From Rhodospirillales bacterium (GTDB taxonomy: Bacteria > Pseudomonadota > Alphaproteobacteria > Rhodospirillales > Casp-alpha2): a stretch of DNA of 12,950 nt. A model generated the notes under the pieces. The model was not told the DNA's origin. It saw nothing but the letters and a program-made list of their open reading frames with translations, and made no database searches. The translations under genes and the position numbers were made by a program. The DNA is taken from the NCBI GenBank assembly GCA_016187325.1, contig JACPJY010000195.1, positions 1 to 12,950 on the forward strand, in the 5' to 3' direction. This document shows positions 6,724 through 12,950 of this stretch, piece after piece (the stretch's first letter is position 1; each line of letters opens with the position of its first letter).

Positions 6724-6931
6724 GCACGCGGTAGTAATGGAAGCCATCTCGGAGTTTCCCTACCCTGGTCGCCCGTCTGCAGGAATGGTAGCACGGGGCT
6801 CGGTTTCCCGGCGAGGCCCCGAAACGCCACCGGCGCCGGCCCCTGTCCGGCTTCCGAAGGTAGCTGTAGCGGCTTGAAAACGTTTGGTTTATGCCGCGCT
6901 CCGACGATCACGATGCCGGCCCGTCGGCCGC

Positions 6932-6961
6932 TTCCCGGTCGTCGCCGCCGGGTGCTAGTAT
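6932..6961 (+). promoter_or_regulatory. Candidate extended -10 promoter for the deacylase gene
   Basis: TGCTAGTAT (6953-6961) gives an extended -10 element (TGn plus TAGTAT). A poor -35, TTCCCG (6932-6937), lies 18 bases before the -10 hexamer. Transcription would start near 6968, about 35 bases before the ATG at 7003. Extended -10 promoters can work with a weak -35. The match is by eye only. Confidence 0.3.
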
Positions 6962-7002
6962 CTGCCGCGTTGCCGACAACCGCGAGGGAGGACGCCGCCA
7001 CT

Positions 7003-7962
7003 ATGTGCCCGGTTTTGAAAAACGACTATCCGGTTGAACTGTCCCCCCCCGATATTTCACCCTACCGCCGCGGCAACACCGGCATCGACTATGTCACCAC
7101 GTTCGACTCCGGCGTCGCCGGCCCGCACGTGATGATCACCGCTCTGGTGCACGGCAACGAGATTTGCGGCGCCATGACGCTGGATTACCTGTTCCGCGAA
7201 GGCGTCCGGCCGACGCGCGGCAAGCTTACGCTCGCCTTCGTCAACGTCGATGCCTTCAGCCGGTTCGATCCCAACAACCCGATCGCCTCGCGGCTCGTCG
7301 ACGAGGACTTCAACCGGTTGTGGTCGAAGGACGTGCTGGACAGCTCGCGGGACAGCGTCGAGTTGCGTCGTGCGCGGACGCTGCGGCCCATCGTCAACCA
7401 GGTAGACCTGCTTCTCGATATCCATTCCATGCAGCACGCGACGGCGCCATTGGCGATGTGCGGGCCTCTGTCCAAGGGCCGGGCGCTCGCCCGTGGCGTC
7501 GGAATTCCGGAAATCGGGGTCGTCGATTCCGGTCACGCGGCCGGCAAGCGCATGCGCGATTACGCGGGGTTCGGCGACGAACGGTCGCCCAAGAACGCGC
7601 TCCTCGTCGAGTGCGGCCAGCACTGGGAGAAATCGAGCGCCGATGTCGCCCGCGAGGCCGCGATCCGGTTCCTGCTCCATGCGAAAGTGGTAGACCCCCG
7701 CTGGGGGAAGGCCCGCATGTCCACCGGACCACTGCCCAAGCAACGCTTCATCGAGGTCACCGGCCCGGTCACCATCGAGACCGACGACTTCCGCTTCGCC
7801 GCCGATTACCGCGGCCTCGAGATCATTCCGAAGGCCGGCACGGTGATCGGCCACGACGGCGCCAAACCAGTGGCGACGCCTTATGACGACTGCGTGCTGG
7901 TGATGCCGTCGCGGCGGCTGTTGAAGGGCCAATCGGCGGTGCGGTTCGGCCGCTACGCTTAA
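7003..7962 (+). CDS. Succinylglutamate desuccinylase/aspartoacylase family zinc deacylase (M14-like)
   Basis: Family members are cytoplasmic zinc enzymes that cut the amide bond of N-acyl amino acids (N-acetyl-aspartate, N-succinyl-glutamate, or other amides). This 319-residue protein shows the full active site: HGNE (His50, Glu53) and DIHSM (His141) as zinc ligands, DEDFNRLW (Asn104, Arg105) matching the substrate-binding Asn-Arg of aspartoacylase, and VECGQHW with Glu203 as probable catalytic base. A small C-terminal beta domain follows from about residue 245. The open frame extends upstream to 6634, but that part has low-complexity shadow-like sequence. I chose ATG 7003, with GAGGGAGGA upstream (spacing about 11, rather long). 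Arginine-catabolism ast partners are absent, so true AstE is unlikely. It is divergent from the TRAP operon and convergent with the peptide-type ABC operon; the substrate may come from either. Confidence 0.88.
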   Translation: MCPVLKNDYPVELSPPDISPYRRGNTGIDYVTTFDSGVAGPHVMITALVHGNEICGAMTLDYLFREGVRPTRGKLTLAFVNVDAFSRFDPNNPIASRLVDEDFNRLWSKDVLDSSRDSVELRRARTLRPIVNQVDLLLDIHSMQHATAPLAMCGPLSKGRALARGVGIPEIGVVDSGHAAGKRMRDYAGFGDERSPKNALLVECGQHWEKSSADVAREAAIRFLLHAKVVDPRWGKARMSTGPLPKQRFIEVTGPVTIETDDFRFAADYRGLEIIPKAGTVIGHDGAKPVATPYDDCVLVMPSRRLLKGQSAVRFGRYA

Positions 7963-8000
7963 GGCGTGCCCGCGCATGGCGGAAGCAATCGCGGCGTCCT

Positions 8001-8996
8001 TCACGTTCCGTCGTTCAGGTGACAAGCCGACAGTCGGCCCGGCGCGATCTCCTTGAGGACCGGCGCCTCCTCGCGACAACGCCGAGTGGCGTGCGGACAG
8101 CGTGGATGAAAGTGGCAACCGGACGGCGGATCCAGCGGCGACGGAATCTCCCCCACGACGGGCTGGTAGTTGCGCCGGCGCAGGTCAAGCCTGGGGACCT
8201 CGTTCAACAGCGCCCGGGTATAAGGATGGTTTGGGGCGGCGAACAGCTTTTCGGTGTCGGCCACCTCGACGACGCGCCCGAGATACATGATGACCACCCG
8301 GTCCGAGATGTGCTTGACCACGCCGAGGTCGTGACTGATGAACAGGTAGGTCAAGTTGAGCGCTTCCTTCAGGTCCATGAACAGGTTCAGGATTTGGGCC
8401 TGAATCGATACGTCGAGGGCAGCGATGGCTTCGTCGCAGACCAGGAACTCCGGCTTCACGGCGAGTGCTCGGGCGATGCCGATGCGCTGGCGCTGGCCGC
8501 CGGAGAATTGGTGCGGATAACGGCGCCGGTAGTCGGGGTCCAGCCCGACCCGTCGCATCACCTCCTCCACGTAATCGGCCTTGTCCCGGGGCGCGACGAT
8601 GCCGTGGATCACCGGCGCCTCGCCGATGATGTCCTCGACACGCATGCGTGGGTTGAGGGACGCGAACGGGTCCTGGAAGATCATCTGCACCTGCAGCGCC
8701 GCCTTCTTTCCTTCGCGCTCATCCATGGTGGCGACGTCGACGCCGCGGAACAGGATGCGACCCTCGGTGGGCGGCAGGATGCCGGCGATCATGCGCCCGA
8801 GGGTCGACTTCCCGCATCCGGATTCTCCGACCAGGCCGACGGCCTCGCCCTCGGCCACCGTCATATCCACGCGGTCGACGGCGCTGACCACCTCCTCGCG
8901 CACGTCGGCGCCCAAGCGTTCCGCGATCTTGGCGGCCAGGTCCAGGCGCTTGACGAAGCGCTTGCTCAAACCCCGCGTTTCGATCATCGGCGTCAT
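8001..8996 (-). CDS. Peptide/nickel-type ABC transporter ATP-binding protein (DppF/OppF-like)
   Basis: This is the second ATPase of a peptide-type importer, 331 residues, on the cytoplasmic face. Landmarks: Walker A GESGCGKST (57-65), Q-loop Gln108 in IFQDP, signature FSGGQRQR (164-171), Walker B FLVCDEA with Glu189, and switch His222. The C-terminal oligopeptide/dipeptide tail HPYTRALL (257-264) precedes a cysteine set (Cys294, Cys300, Cys307, Cys325), which in this family can bind an iron-sulfur cluster. The start is ATG 8996, overlapping the previous gene's TGA as ATGA, a clear sign of translational coupling; an upstream in-frame extension to 9098 is a shadow. It is the last gene of the operon. 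Only 38 bases separate it from the convergent deacylase gene, without a visible terminator. Confidence 0.94.
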   Translation of the reverse strand: MTPMIETRGLSKRFVKRLDLAAKIAERLGADVREEVVSAVDRVDMTVAEGEAVGLVGESGCGKSTLGRMIAGILPPTEGRILFRGVDVATMDEREGKKAALQVQMIFQDPFASLNPRMRVEDIIGEAPVIHGIVAPRDKADYVEEVMRRVGLDPDYRRRYPHQFSGGQRQRIGIARALAVKPEFLVCDEAIAALDVSIQAQILNLFMDLKEALNLTYLFISHDLGVVKHISDRVVIMYLGRVVEVADTEKLFAAPNHPYTRALLNEVPRLDLRRRNYQPVVGEIPSPLDPPSGCHFHPRCPHATRRCREEAPVLKEIAPGRLSACHLNDGT

Positions 8997-9979
8997 GGCG
9001 TGCCTTGCGTGTGGGGATGGAAGCAGCGAATCCGTCGGCCCGGGACGGCCTCGCGCAACTCGGGTTCGGCGTCGCAAACGTGGTCGGCCCGCGGGCATCG
9101 GGTCTTGAACGCGCAGCCCGGCGGCAGATTGAGCGGCGATGGTGTCATGCCGGGAATCTGCTCCAGCCGTTCGCCGCTTTTCTTTTGGCTGGGCACCGAG
9201 TTCAGGAGCCCCCGCGTGTACGGATGAATCGGCCAGTCGAGGACGTCATCCAATCTTCCTTCCTCGACGATGCGTCCGGCGTACATGACGCAGATGTGAT
9301 TGGCCAACCCGGCCACCACGGCCAGGTCGTGGGTGATCCAAATCAGCGCCGTCCCGGTCTCGCGGCACAGCTTCTGGGCCTCGAACAGAATCTGTCCCTG
9401 AATGGTCACGTCGAGGGCCGTGGTCGGCTCGTCGGCGATGATCAGGTCCGGCTTGTTGATGAACGCGATTGCGATGGCGACCCGTTGGCGCATGCCGCCC
9501 GAGAACTGGTGGGGATAGGCGTGCAGTCGCTCGTCCGGCGACGGGATGCCCACCTTTCCCATGGCGTCGCGGGCCATCTGCCGCGCCGTGTCGCGGTCCA
9601 CGTCCTGATGGGCAAGCACGGTTTCGACCATCTGGGTTTCGATCCTCAACACCGGGTTGAGCGTCATCATCGGGTCCTGGAAGATCATAGCGATGCGGTT
9701 GCCGCGCAGCGAGCGCAGGCGTTCCTCGCCGGCGGTCAGCAAGTCCTCGCCGTTGAACAGGATGCGCCCATCTGTGACTCTTCCCGGCGGGTCGACCAGG
9801 CCCAAGACGGAGAAGCCGGTGACCGTTTTGCCACAACCGGATTCGCCCACCAATCCCAGGGTCTGGCCGCGGTCGACGGCGAAGCTGACGTCGTCCACTG
9901 CCTTGACGATGCCGTCGTTGGTGAAGAAATGGGTTCGGAGACCCTCGACCCGCAGCGTGGGTCCCGTCCCGGCCATCAT
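8993..9979 (-). CDS. Peptide/nickel-type ABC transporter ATP-binding protein (DppD/OppD-like)
   Basis: This is the first ATPase of the importer, 328 residues. It has Walker A GESGCGKT (45-52), Gln101 in IFQDP, signature FSGGMRQR (159-166), Walker B LIIADEP (179-185, Glu184) and His217 in ITHDLAVV. The C-terminal oligopeptide-type tail HPYTRGLL (252-259) is followed by Cys289, Cys295, Cys302 and Cys319, the spacing seen in family members that hold an Fe-S cluster. Two ATGs stand together (9979 and 9976). GGAG sits only three bases from the first and six from the second, so the second may be the real start. It begins nine bases after the permease stop and overlaps the next ATPase by four bases. 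It pairs with that ATPase as a heterodimer. Confidence 0.94.
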   Translation of the reverse strand: MMAGTGPTLRVEGLRTHFFTNDGIVKAVDDVSFAVDRGQTLGLVGESGCGKTVTGFSVLGLVDPPGRVTDGRILFNGEDLLTAGEERLRSLRGNRIAMIFQDPMMTLNPVLRIETQMVETVLAHQDVDRDTARQMARDAMGKVGIPSPDERLHAYPHQFSGGMRQRVAIAIAFINKPDLIIADEPTTALDVTIQGQILFEAQKLCRETGTALIWITHDLAVVAGLANHICVMYAGRIVEEGRLDDVLDWPIHPYTRGLLNSVPSQKKSGERLEQIPGMTPSPLNLPPGCAFKTRCPRADHVCDAEPELREAVPGRRIRCFHPHTQGTP

Positions 9980-9988
9980 CGGCTCCGT

Positions 9989-10918
9989 CTACCTCTGCAA
10001 GCGCGGGTTCAATATGTCGCGCAATTGATCGCCCACCAGGTTGATGCTGACGATGGCCACCAGCAGCGCGACGCCGGGGAAGAAGCTGATCCAATATTTC
10101 TCGCTCAGCATGTATTCGAAACCGTTGGCGATTAGCAGCCCCAGTGACGGTTCGGTGATCGGCAGCCCGACGCCGAGGAAGCTGAGCGTCGCCTCCAGCG
10201 AGATCGCATGCGCCGTCTGCAGGGTCGCTACCACGATCAGCGGCGGCAGACAGTTAGGCAGGATATGCCGGAACAGGATGCGGCGATGCCCGAGCGCCAA
10301 GCACTTCGCCGCCTCCACGTACTCCTTGTTGCGCTCCACCAGGGCGCTGGCGCGCACCGTGCGCGCATAGTAGGCCCACTGCGCCACCACCAGCGCGATG
10401 ATGATTTTGTCGACGCCCTTGCCGAGAATGGCCAGCAGCACCAGCGCCACCAGGATGGCCGGGAAGCTGAGCTGGATGTCGACGATTCGCATGATCACGG
10501 AGTCGGTGCGGCCGCCGAAATAGGCCGCGGTCAGGCCGACCACGCAACCGATGCAGACAGCGACGAGGCCGCTGATGACGCCGACTCCGAGGCTGATCCG
10601 GAGCCCATAGAAGATGGCGCTCAGGAGATCCCGGCCGGCACCGTCGCTGCCGAGCCAGAACGTGATCCCGTCGGAGCCTTTCACTCCAGGCGGAAGGCGG
10701 GCATCAAGCACGGTGACGGTCGCCAAGTTGTACGGGTCGGTGGGCGAGATGACCGGCGCGAAGACGGCAATGAGGATGATGGCGACTAGGACGTAGAGCG
10801 ACACGGTCGCCAGCCGGCTCGCGAAAAAATCCGCCCGGAAGCGTTGAAAGGGCGTTTGCGCCCGGCCGCCAGCTTCGGCGACGGGAAAGTCCGCCAGTTG
10901 TTGTTGGACGGTTGCCAT
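9989..10918 (-). CDS. Peptide/nickel-type ABC transporter permease (DppC/OppC-like)
   Basis: This is the second membrane subunit, 309 residues. An N-terminal cytoplasmic segment and first membrane span (about 39-57, LYVLVAIILIAVFAPVI) are followed by the OppC-type periplasmic segment with FWLGSDGAGRDLLS (87-100). Four to five further spans follow. The EAA loop that docks the ATPases is at about 202-222 (EAAKCLALGHRRILFRHILPN is its core). The end (DQLRDILNPRLQR) is typical of the family. The start is ATG 10918, whose A is also the last base of the previous gene's TAA (TAATG), so the two permeases are translationally coupled. The reading frame stays open upstream to 11089, but that part overlaps the other permease and is rejected. 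Confidence 0.94.
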   Translation of the reverse strand: MATVQQQLADFPVAEAGGRAQTPFQRFRADFFASRLATVSLYVLVAIILIAVFAPVISPTDPYNLATVTVLDARLPPGVKGSDGITFWLGSDGAGRDLLSAIFYGLRISLGVGVISGLVAVCIGCVVGLTAAYFGGRTDSVIMRIVDIQLSFPAILVALVLLAILGKGVDKIIIALVVAQWAYYARTVRASALVERNKEYVEAAKCLALGHRRILFRHILPNCLPPLIVVATLQTAHAISLEATLSFLGVGLPITEPSLGLLIANGFEYMLSEKYWISFFPGVALLVAIVSINLVGDQLRDILNPRLQR

Positions 10919-11895
10919 TATGCCTTGACGTCCCTGAGGCGCACGCGAGGGTCGAGGATTGAATACAGGATATCGACCACCAGGTTGATGATGACGAAGA
11001 CGAGGACGATGATCATCAGGTAGGCGACGACCACCGGCCGGTCCAGGCTGTGTATGGAATCGATGATCAGCTTGCCCATGCCCGGCCACGCGAACACGGT
11101 CTCGGTCACCACCGAGAACGCGATCAGTCCGCCGAACTCCAGGCCGATCACAGTGACCACCGGGATCAGGATGTTCTTCAGTAGATGGACGAGCACCACC
11201 CGCGCGTTGCTGATGCCCTTGGCGCGCGCGAACTTGATGTAATCCTGCAGCACGGTCTCCCGGGTTCCGGCGCGCGACAGCCGGATCACCAGCGAGATCT
11301 TGAACAAGGCCAGGTTGAGGGCAGGCATCAACAGATGGGCGAGGCCATCCCAGGTCAGGAAACTGACGTCGATTCCGAGCACGTTGACCGTCGCTCCCCT
11401 TCCGGTGGAAGGGAGCCAGCCCAGCATCACCGCGAACACCATGATCATCATGATCCCGACCCAGAAGGTCGGGAGGCTGAAGCCGAGGATGGAACCCGCC
11501 ATGATGGTTTTACTGACCTTCGAGTCGGGCCGAAGGCCCGCGAAGACGCCCAGTGGAATGCCCAGCATGATGGCCATCAGCAGCGCCGCCAGCGCCAGCT
11601 CCAAGGTGGCTGGAATGCGCTGCACGATCAGCTTCAGCGCCGGCTCGCCGTAGACGAACGACAGCCCCAAATTGCCCTTGAAGGCATTCAGGAGGAACAA
11701 TCCGTATTGCTCGTAGAGCGGCCGATCGAGACCGAAGGACTGCACGACCCGTGCGATCTCCGCTTGGTCCGCTTCCGGGTTGACCAGCATTTCCACCGGG
11801 TCGCCGACGACGTTGACGCCGACGAATACCAGGAGCGACATCACCAGCACCACCAGCGCGCTTTGCAGCAACCGGCGGATGACGAACACGGACAC
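10918..11895 (-). CDS. Peptide/nickel-type ABC transporter permease (DppB/OppB-like)
   Basis: This is the first membrane subunit, 325 residues. It has the OppB-type N-terminus VFVIRRLLQSALVVLVMS with the first membrane span, the conserved segment FGLDRPLYEQYGLFL (54-68), a GNLGLSF motif (74-80) preceding an Arg-Ile-Pro (93-95), the loop LPSTGRG (161-167), an EAA-type docking loop around 222-245 (FARAKGISNARVVLVHLLKN) and the family ending DILYSILDPRVRL. The start is GTG 11895, with GGGGAG about eight bases upstream; another GTG two codons later is possible. Its stop overlaps the start of the second permease by one base. It follows the solute-binding protein gene by 80 bases. Confidence 0.94.
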   Translation of the reverse strand: MSVFVIRRLLQSALVVLVMSLLVFVGVNVVGDPVEMLVNPEADQAEIARVVQSFGLDRPLYEQYGLFLLNAFKGNLGLSFVYGEPALKLIVQRIPATLELALAALLMAIMLGIPLGVFAGLRPDSKVSKTIMAGSILGFSLPTFWVGIMMIMVFAVMLGWLPSTGRGATVNVLGIDVSFLTWDGLAHLLMPALNLALFKISLVIRLSRAGTRETVLQDYIKFARAKGISNARVVLVHLLKNILIPVVTVIGLEFGGLIAFSVVTETVFAWPGMGKLIIDSIHSLDRPVVVAYLMIIVLVFVIINLVVDILYSILDPRVRLRDVKA

Positions 11896-11975
11896 CCTAG
11901 GTCTCCCCGCAGATACGACGAACAGAGGATGCGCGGTCGGCGCGACGGTTATCCAGCGCCGGCCGCCACCTCATG

Positions 11976-12950
11976 TCATTTCGCACTGATGACGTCGGAC
12001 GCGTGGGTTCCTTCATCTGTCCGCGCCACGTACTTCAGGCCCTTGCGCGCCGCCCAGGTGTTGACCTGATAATGCAGCGGAATGATGGCCTGGTTGCGGC
12101 CGATCGCGAGTTCCGTCGCCTTCTGCAGCAACTTCGAGCGCTTGCCGTCGTCGACCGTGGCCAACGCGTCCTCGATGAGCTTGTCGACCTCCGGGTCGGC
12201 GTGCCGGCCCCGGTTGGAGGCCCCGAAACCGCCCTCCTTGCTGTAAGTGTGAATCAGCGACTTCAGCGGCGAGGAAGATTCACCGGTCCCCGCACCCCAG
12301 CCGACCAGGATGAAGCTGAACTCCGGCCCCTTGTCGGGGGCACCGCTCGAGGCACGCTTGAAGTACACGGCCTTGGTCATGGTTTCCACCGACGTGTCGA
12401 TACCGATGCGGGTCAGCATCTGAGCCACCGCCTCGGCGATCTTGGCGTCATTGAGATAGCGGTCGTTGGGGCCGTGGAGAGTCAACTTGAAGCCGTTGGG
12501 GAAACCCGCCTGGGCAAGTAACTTCTTGGCCCCCTCGGGATCGAATTTCTCGGCCTTCAGGCTCGGGCTGACGCCGAAGAACCCCTCCGGCAACAACTGG
12601 CCGGCCGGAATGGCCACGGTCTCCATGACCCGCTCGACGATGGCTTCGCGGTTGATCGCCTTGGAGATGGCCAGGCGTACGCGCTTGTCGAGGAGCGGGT
12701 TCTTGATCTTGCCGCCGTCCTTGCCCTTGACGAACGGCGAGTCCTCACGGAACTGATCCAGGTGCAAATAGATCACCCGGTTGGAGACGCCCTGGCTGAG
12801 GCTGATCTTGGGTTCCTTCTTCAGCCGCGCGATGTCCGTCGTCGGCACGTTGTCGATGAAGTCTACATCGCCGGCAAGCAGCGCCGCCACGCGGGCGGGG
12901 CCGGTCTTGATCGGCTTGAAGATGACCTTCTCCCATTCCGGCTTCTTGCC
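11976..12950 (-). CDS. Peptide-type ABC transporter solute-binding protein (SBP_bac_5 family), C-terminal part
   Basis: This is the periplasmic receptor of the importer; the C-terminal 324 residues are visible and the frame stays open to the right edge. The visible part starts inside the domain (GKKPEWEKVIFKPI), followed by the family hallmarks VAALLAGDVDFIDNVP, LLDKRVRLAISKAINREAIV, GAKKLLAQAGFPNGF and a late QAIIPLHYQVNTWA segment. The signal peptide and start lie outside. These motifs identify the family with the oligopeptide, dipeptide, nickel and glycoside-binding proteins. Ligand class cannot be read from them. It is the first visible gene of the ABC operon, so the promoter is probably beyond the window. 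The 80-base gap to the permease shows no strong terminator. Confidence 0.93.
   Translation of the reverse strand, partial: GKKPEWEKVIFKPIKTGPARVAALLAGDVDFIDNVPTTDIARLKKEPKISLSQGVSNRVIYLHLDQFREDSPFVKGKDGGKIKNPLLDKRVRLAISKAINREAIVERVMETVAIPAGQLLPEGFFGVSPSLKAEKFDPEGAKKLLAQAGFPNGFKLTLHGPNDRYLNDAKIAEAVAQMLTRIGIDTSVETMTKAVYFKRASSGAPDKGPEFSFILVGWGAGTGESSSPLKSLIHTYSKEGGFGASNRGRHADPEVDKLIEDALATVDDGKRSKLLQKATELAIGRNQAIIPLHYQVNTWAARKGLKYVARTDEGTHASDVISAK

Larger units (their letters stand above)
6595..7002. promoter_or_regulatory. Divergent regulatory region between TRAP operon and deacylase gene, structured leader
   Basis: These 408 bases separate the leftward TRAP operon from the rightward deacylase gene, and no convincing coding sequence is seen. 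On the TRAP side there are two hairpins. One is a perfect 10-bp stem, CGCGGCAACG / CGTTGCCGCG at 6700-6709 and 6714-6723; read on the minus strand its loop is TTCG, a stable tetraloop. The other is a smaller CGCCC / GGGCG stem at 6639-6653, near the Shine-Dalgarno site. Neither is followed by a U-run. A weaker GC-rich stem (6795-6820) and an AAACGTTT palindrome (6878-6885) also occur. If the TRAP promoter lies upstream of 6723, its mRNA would have a folded leader of more than 120 bases. No known riboswitch core was recognised. Confidence 0.45.

Noticed and set aside
6795..6820. GC-rich stem GGGGCTCG / CGAGGCCCC
   Set aside because: It contains a bulge, competes with an alternative GTTTC/GAAAC pairing, and such stems are common in GC-rich gaps; mentioned only within the regulatory region.
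6878..6885. AAACGTTT palindrome as an operator
   Set aside because: Eight-base palindromes are expected dozens of times by chance in a window of this size, and no second copy or extended symmetry was found.
6720..6900. Possible cobalamin-type riboswitch, prompted by a GGGTAGGGAAAC stretch on the minus strand
   Set aside because: The required GCCACTG-like and other conserved boxes are absent, and the order of elements does not fit.
6634..7002. N-terminal extension of the deacylase reading frame giving a 442-residue protein
   Set aside because: The added 123 residues are rich in Arg, Pro and Gly with no domain, cover the hairpin-rich regulatory gap, and have no good ribosome binding site. ATG 7003 gives a normal family length.
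7057..8118. Minus-strand open frame of 353 codons
   Set aside because: It is antisense to the deacylase, whose active-site motifs are complete; composition is shadow-like. The frames at 1854-2606 and 4565-5167 are rejected on the same grounds.
8175..8440. Walker B of the second ATPase reads DEAIAALD instead of the more usual DEPVSALD
   Set aside because: The catalytic Glu is present and DEA variants are common among DppF/OppF-like proteins, so this does not suggest an inactive site.
8997..9098. Upstream start for the second ATPase
   Set aside because: It would overlap the first ATPase by over 100 bases and add an Arg/Pro-rich tail. The ATGA overlap at 8996-8993 is the usual arrangement.
8019..9227. 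Long plus-strand open frame of 402 codons
   Set aside because: It lies antisense to the two ABC ATPases, whose motifs are intact. The product is a His/Asp/Arg-rich shadow sequence typical of GC-rich DNA. The same applies to the frames at 9005-10135 and 11185-12069.

Overview
The window is GC-rich and gene-dense, with short gaps, strong Shine-Dalgarno sites next to ATG/GTG starts, and several periplasmic solute-binding proteins. This fits an environmental alphaproteobacterium (Rhodospirillales- or Rhizobiales-like). That placement is an inference from gene content and style; no rRNA or other marker is present. No tRNA, rRNA, CRISPR array, insertion sequence, integrase or phage gene was seen.

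Layout, left to right. (1) Positions 1-264, minus strand: the start of a TctC/Bug-type solute-binding protein gene, running off the left edge. (2) Positions 265-568: a gap holding a clear hairpin terminator (527-548) and an unexplained long inverted repeat (350-406). (3) Positions 569-1676, minus strand: an overlapping pair, an exported DUF411 metal-binding protein followed by an exported intradiol-type dioxygenase. (4) Positions 1980-2897, plus strand: an exported SMP-30/gluconolactonase-like beta-propeller, divergent from the pair. (5) Positions 2903-6594, minus strand: an operon of TAXI-type TRAP solute-binding protein, fused TRAP permease and an HpcH/HpaI-family aldolase. (6) Positions 7003-7962, plus strand: a zinc-dependent AstE/aspartoacylase-like deacylase. 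(7) Positions 8001-12950, minus strand: a peptide/nickel-type ABC importer in the order SBP (cut by the right edge), permease, permease, ATPase, ATPase.

How the parts may work together. Almost everything concerns capture of small organic acids, peptides or amino-acid conjugates, and their first breakdown steps. The TRAP operon probably imports a carboxylate that feeds the co-transcribed aldolase, which would release pyruvate (or a related 2-oxo acid) plus an aldehyde. The ABC importer probably brings in peptides or acylated amino acids, and the neighbouring deacylase could cleave an amide bond in such a compound. The dioxygenase, DUF411 protein and beta-propeller all carry export signals and would act outside the cytoplasm. 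These links are inferred from gene order.

Most of the window consists of well-known families. The parts least explained are the structured 350-548 gap (a possible small RNA), the overlapped DUF411-dioxygenase pair, and the roughly 400-base structured region between the TRAP operon and the deacylase gene.
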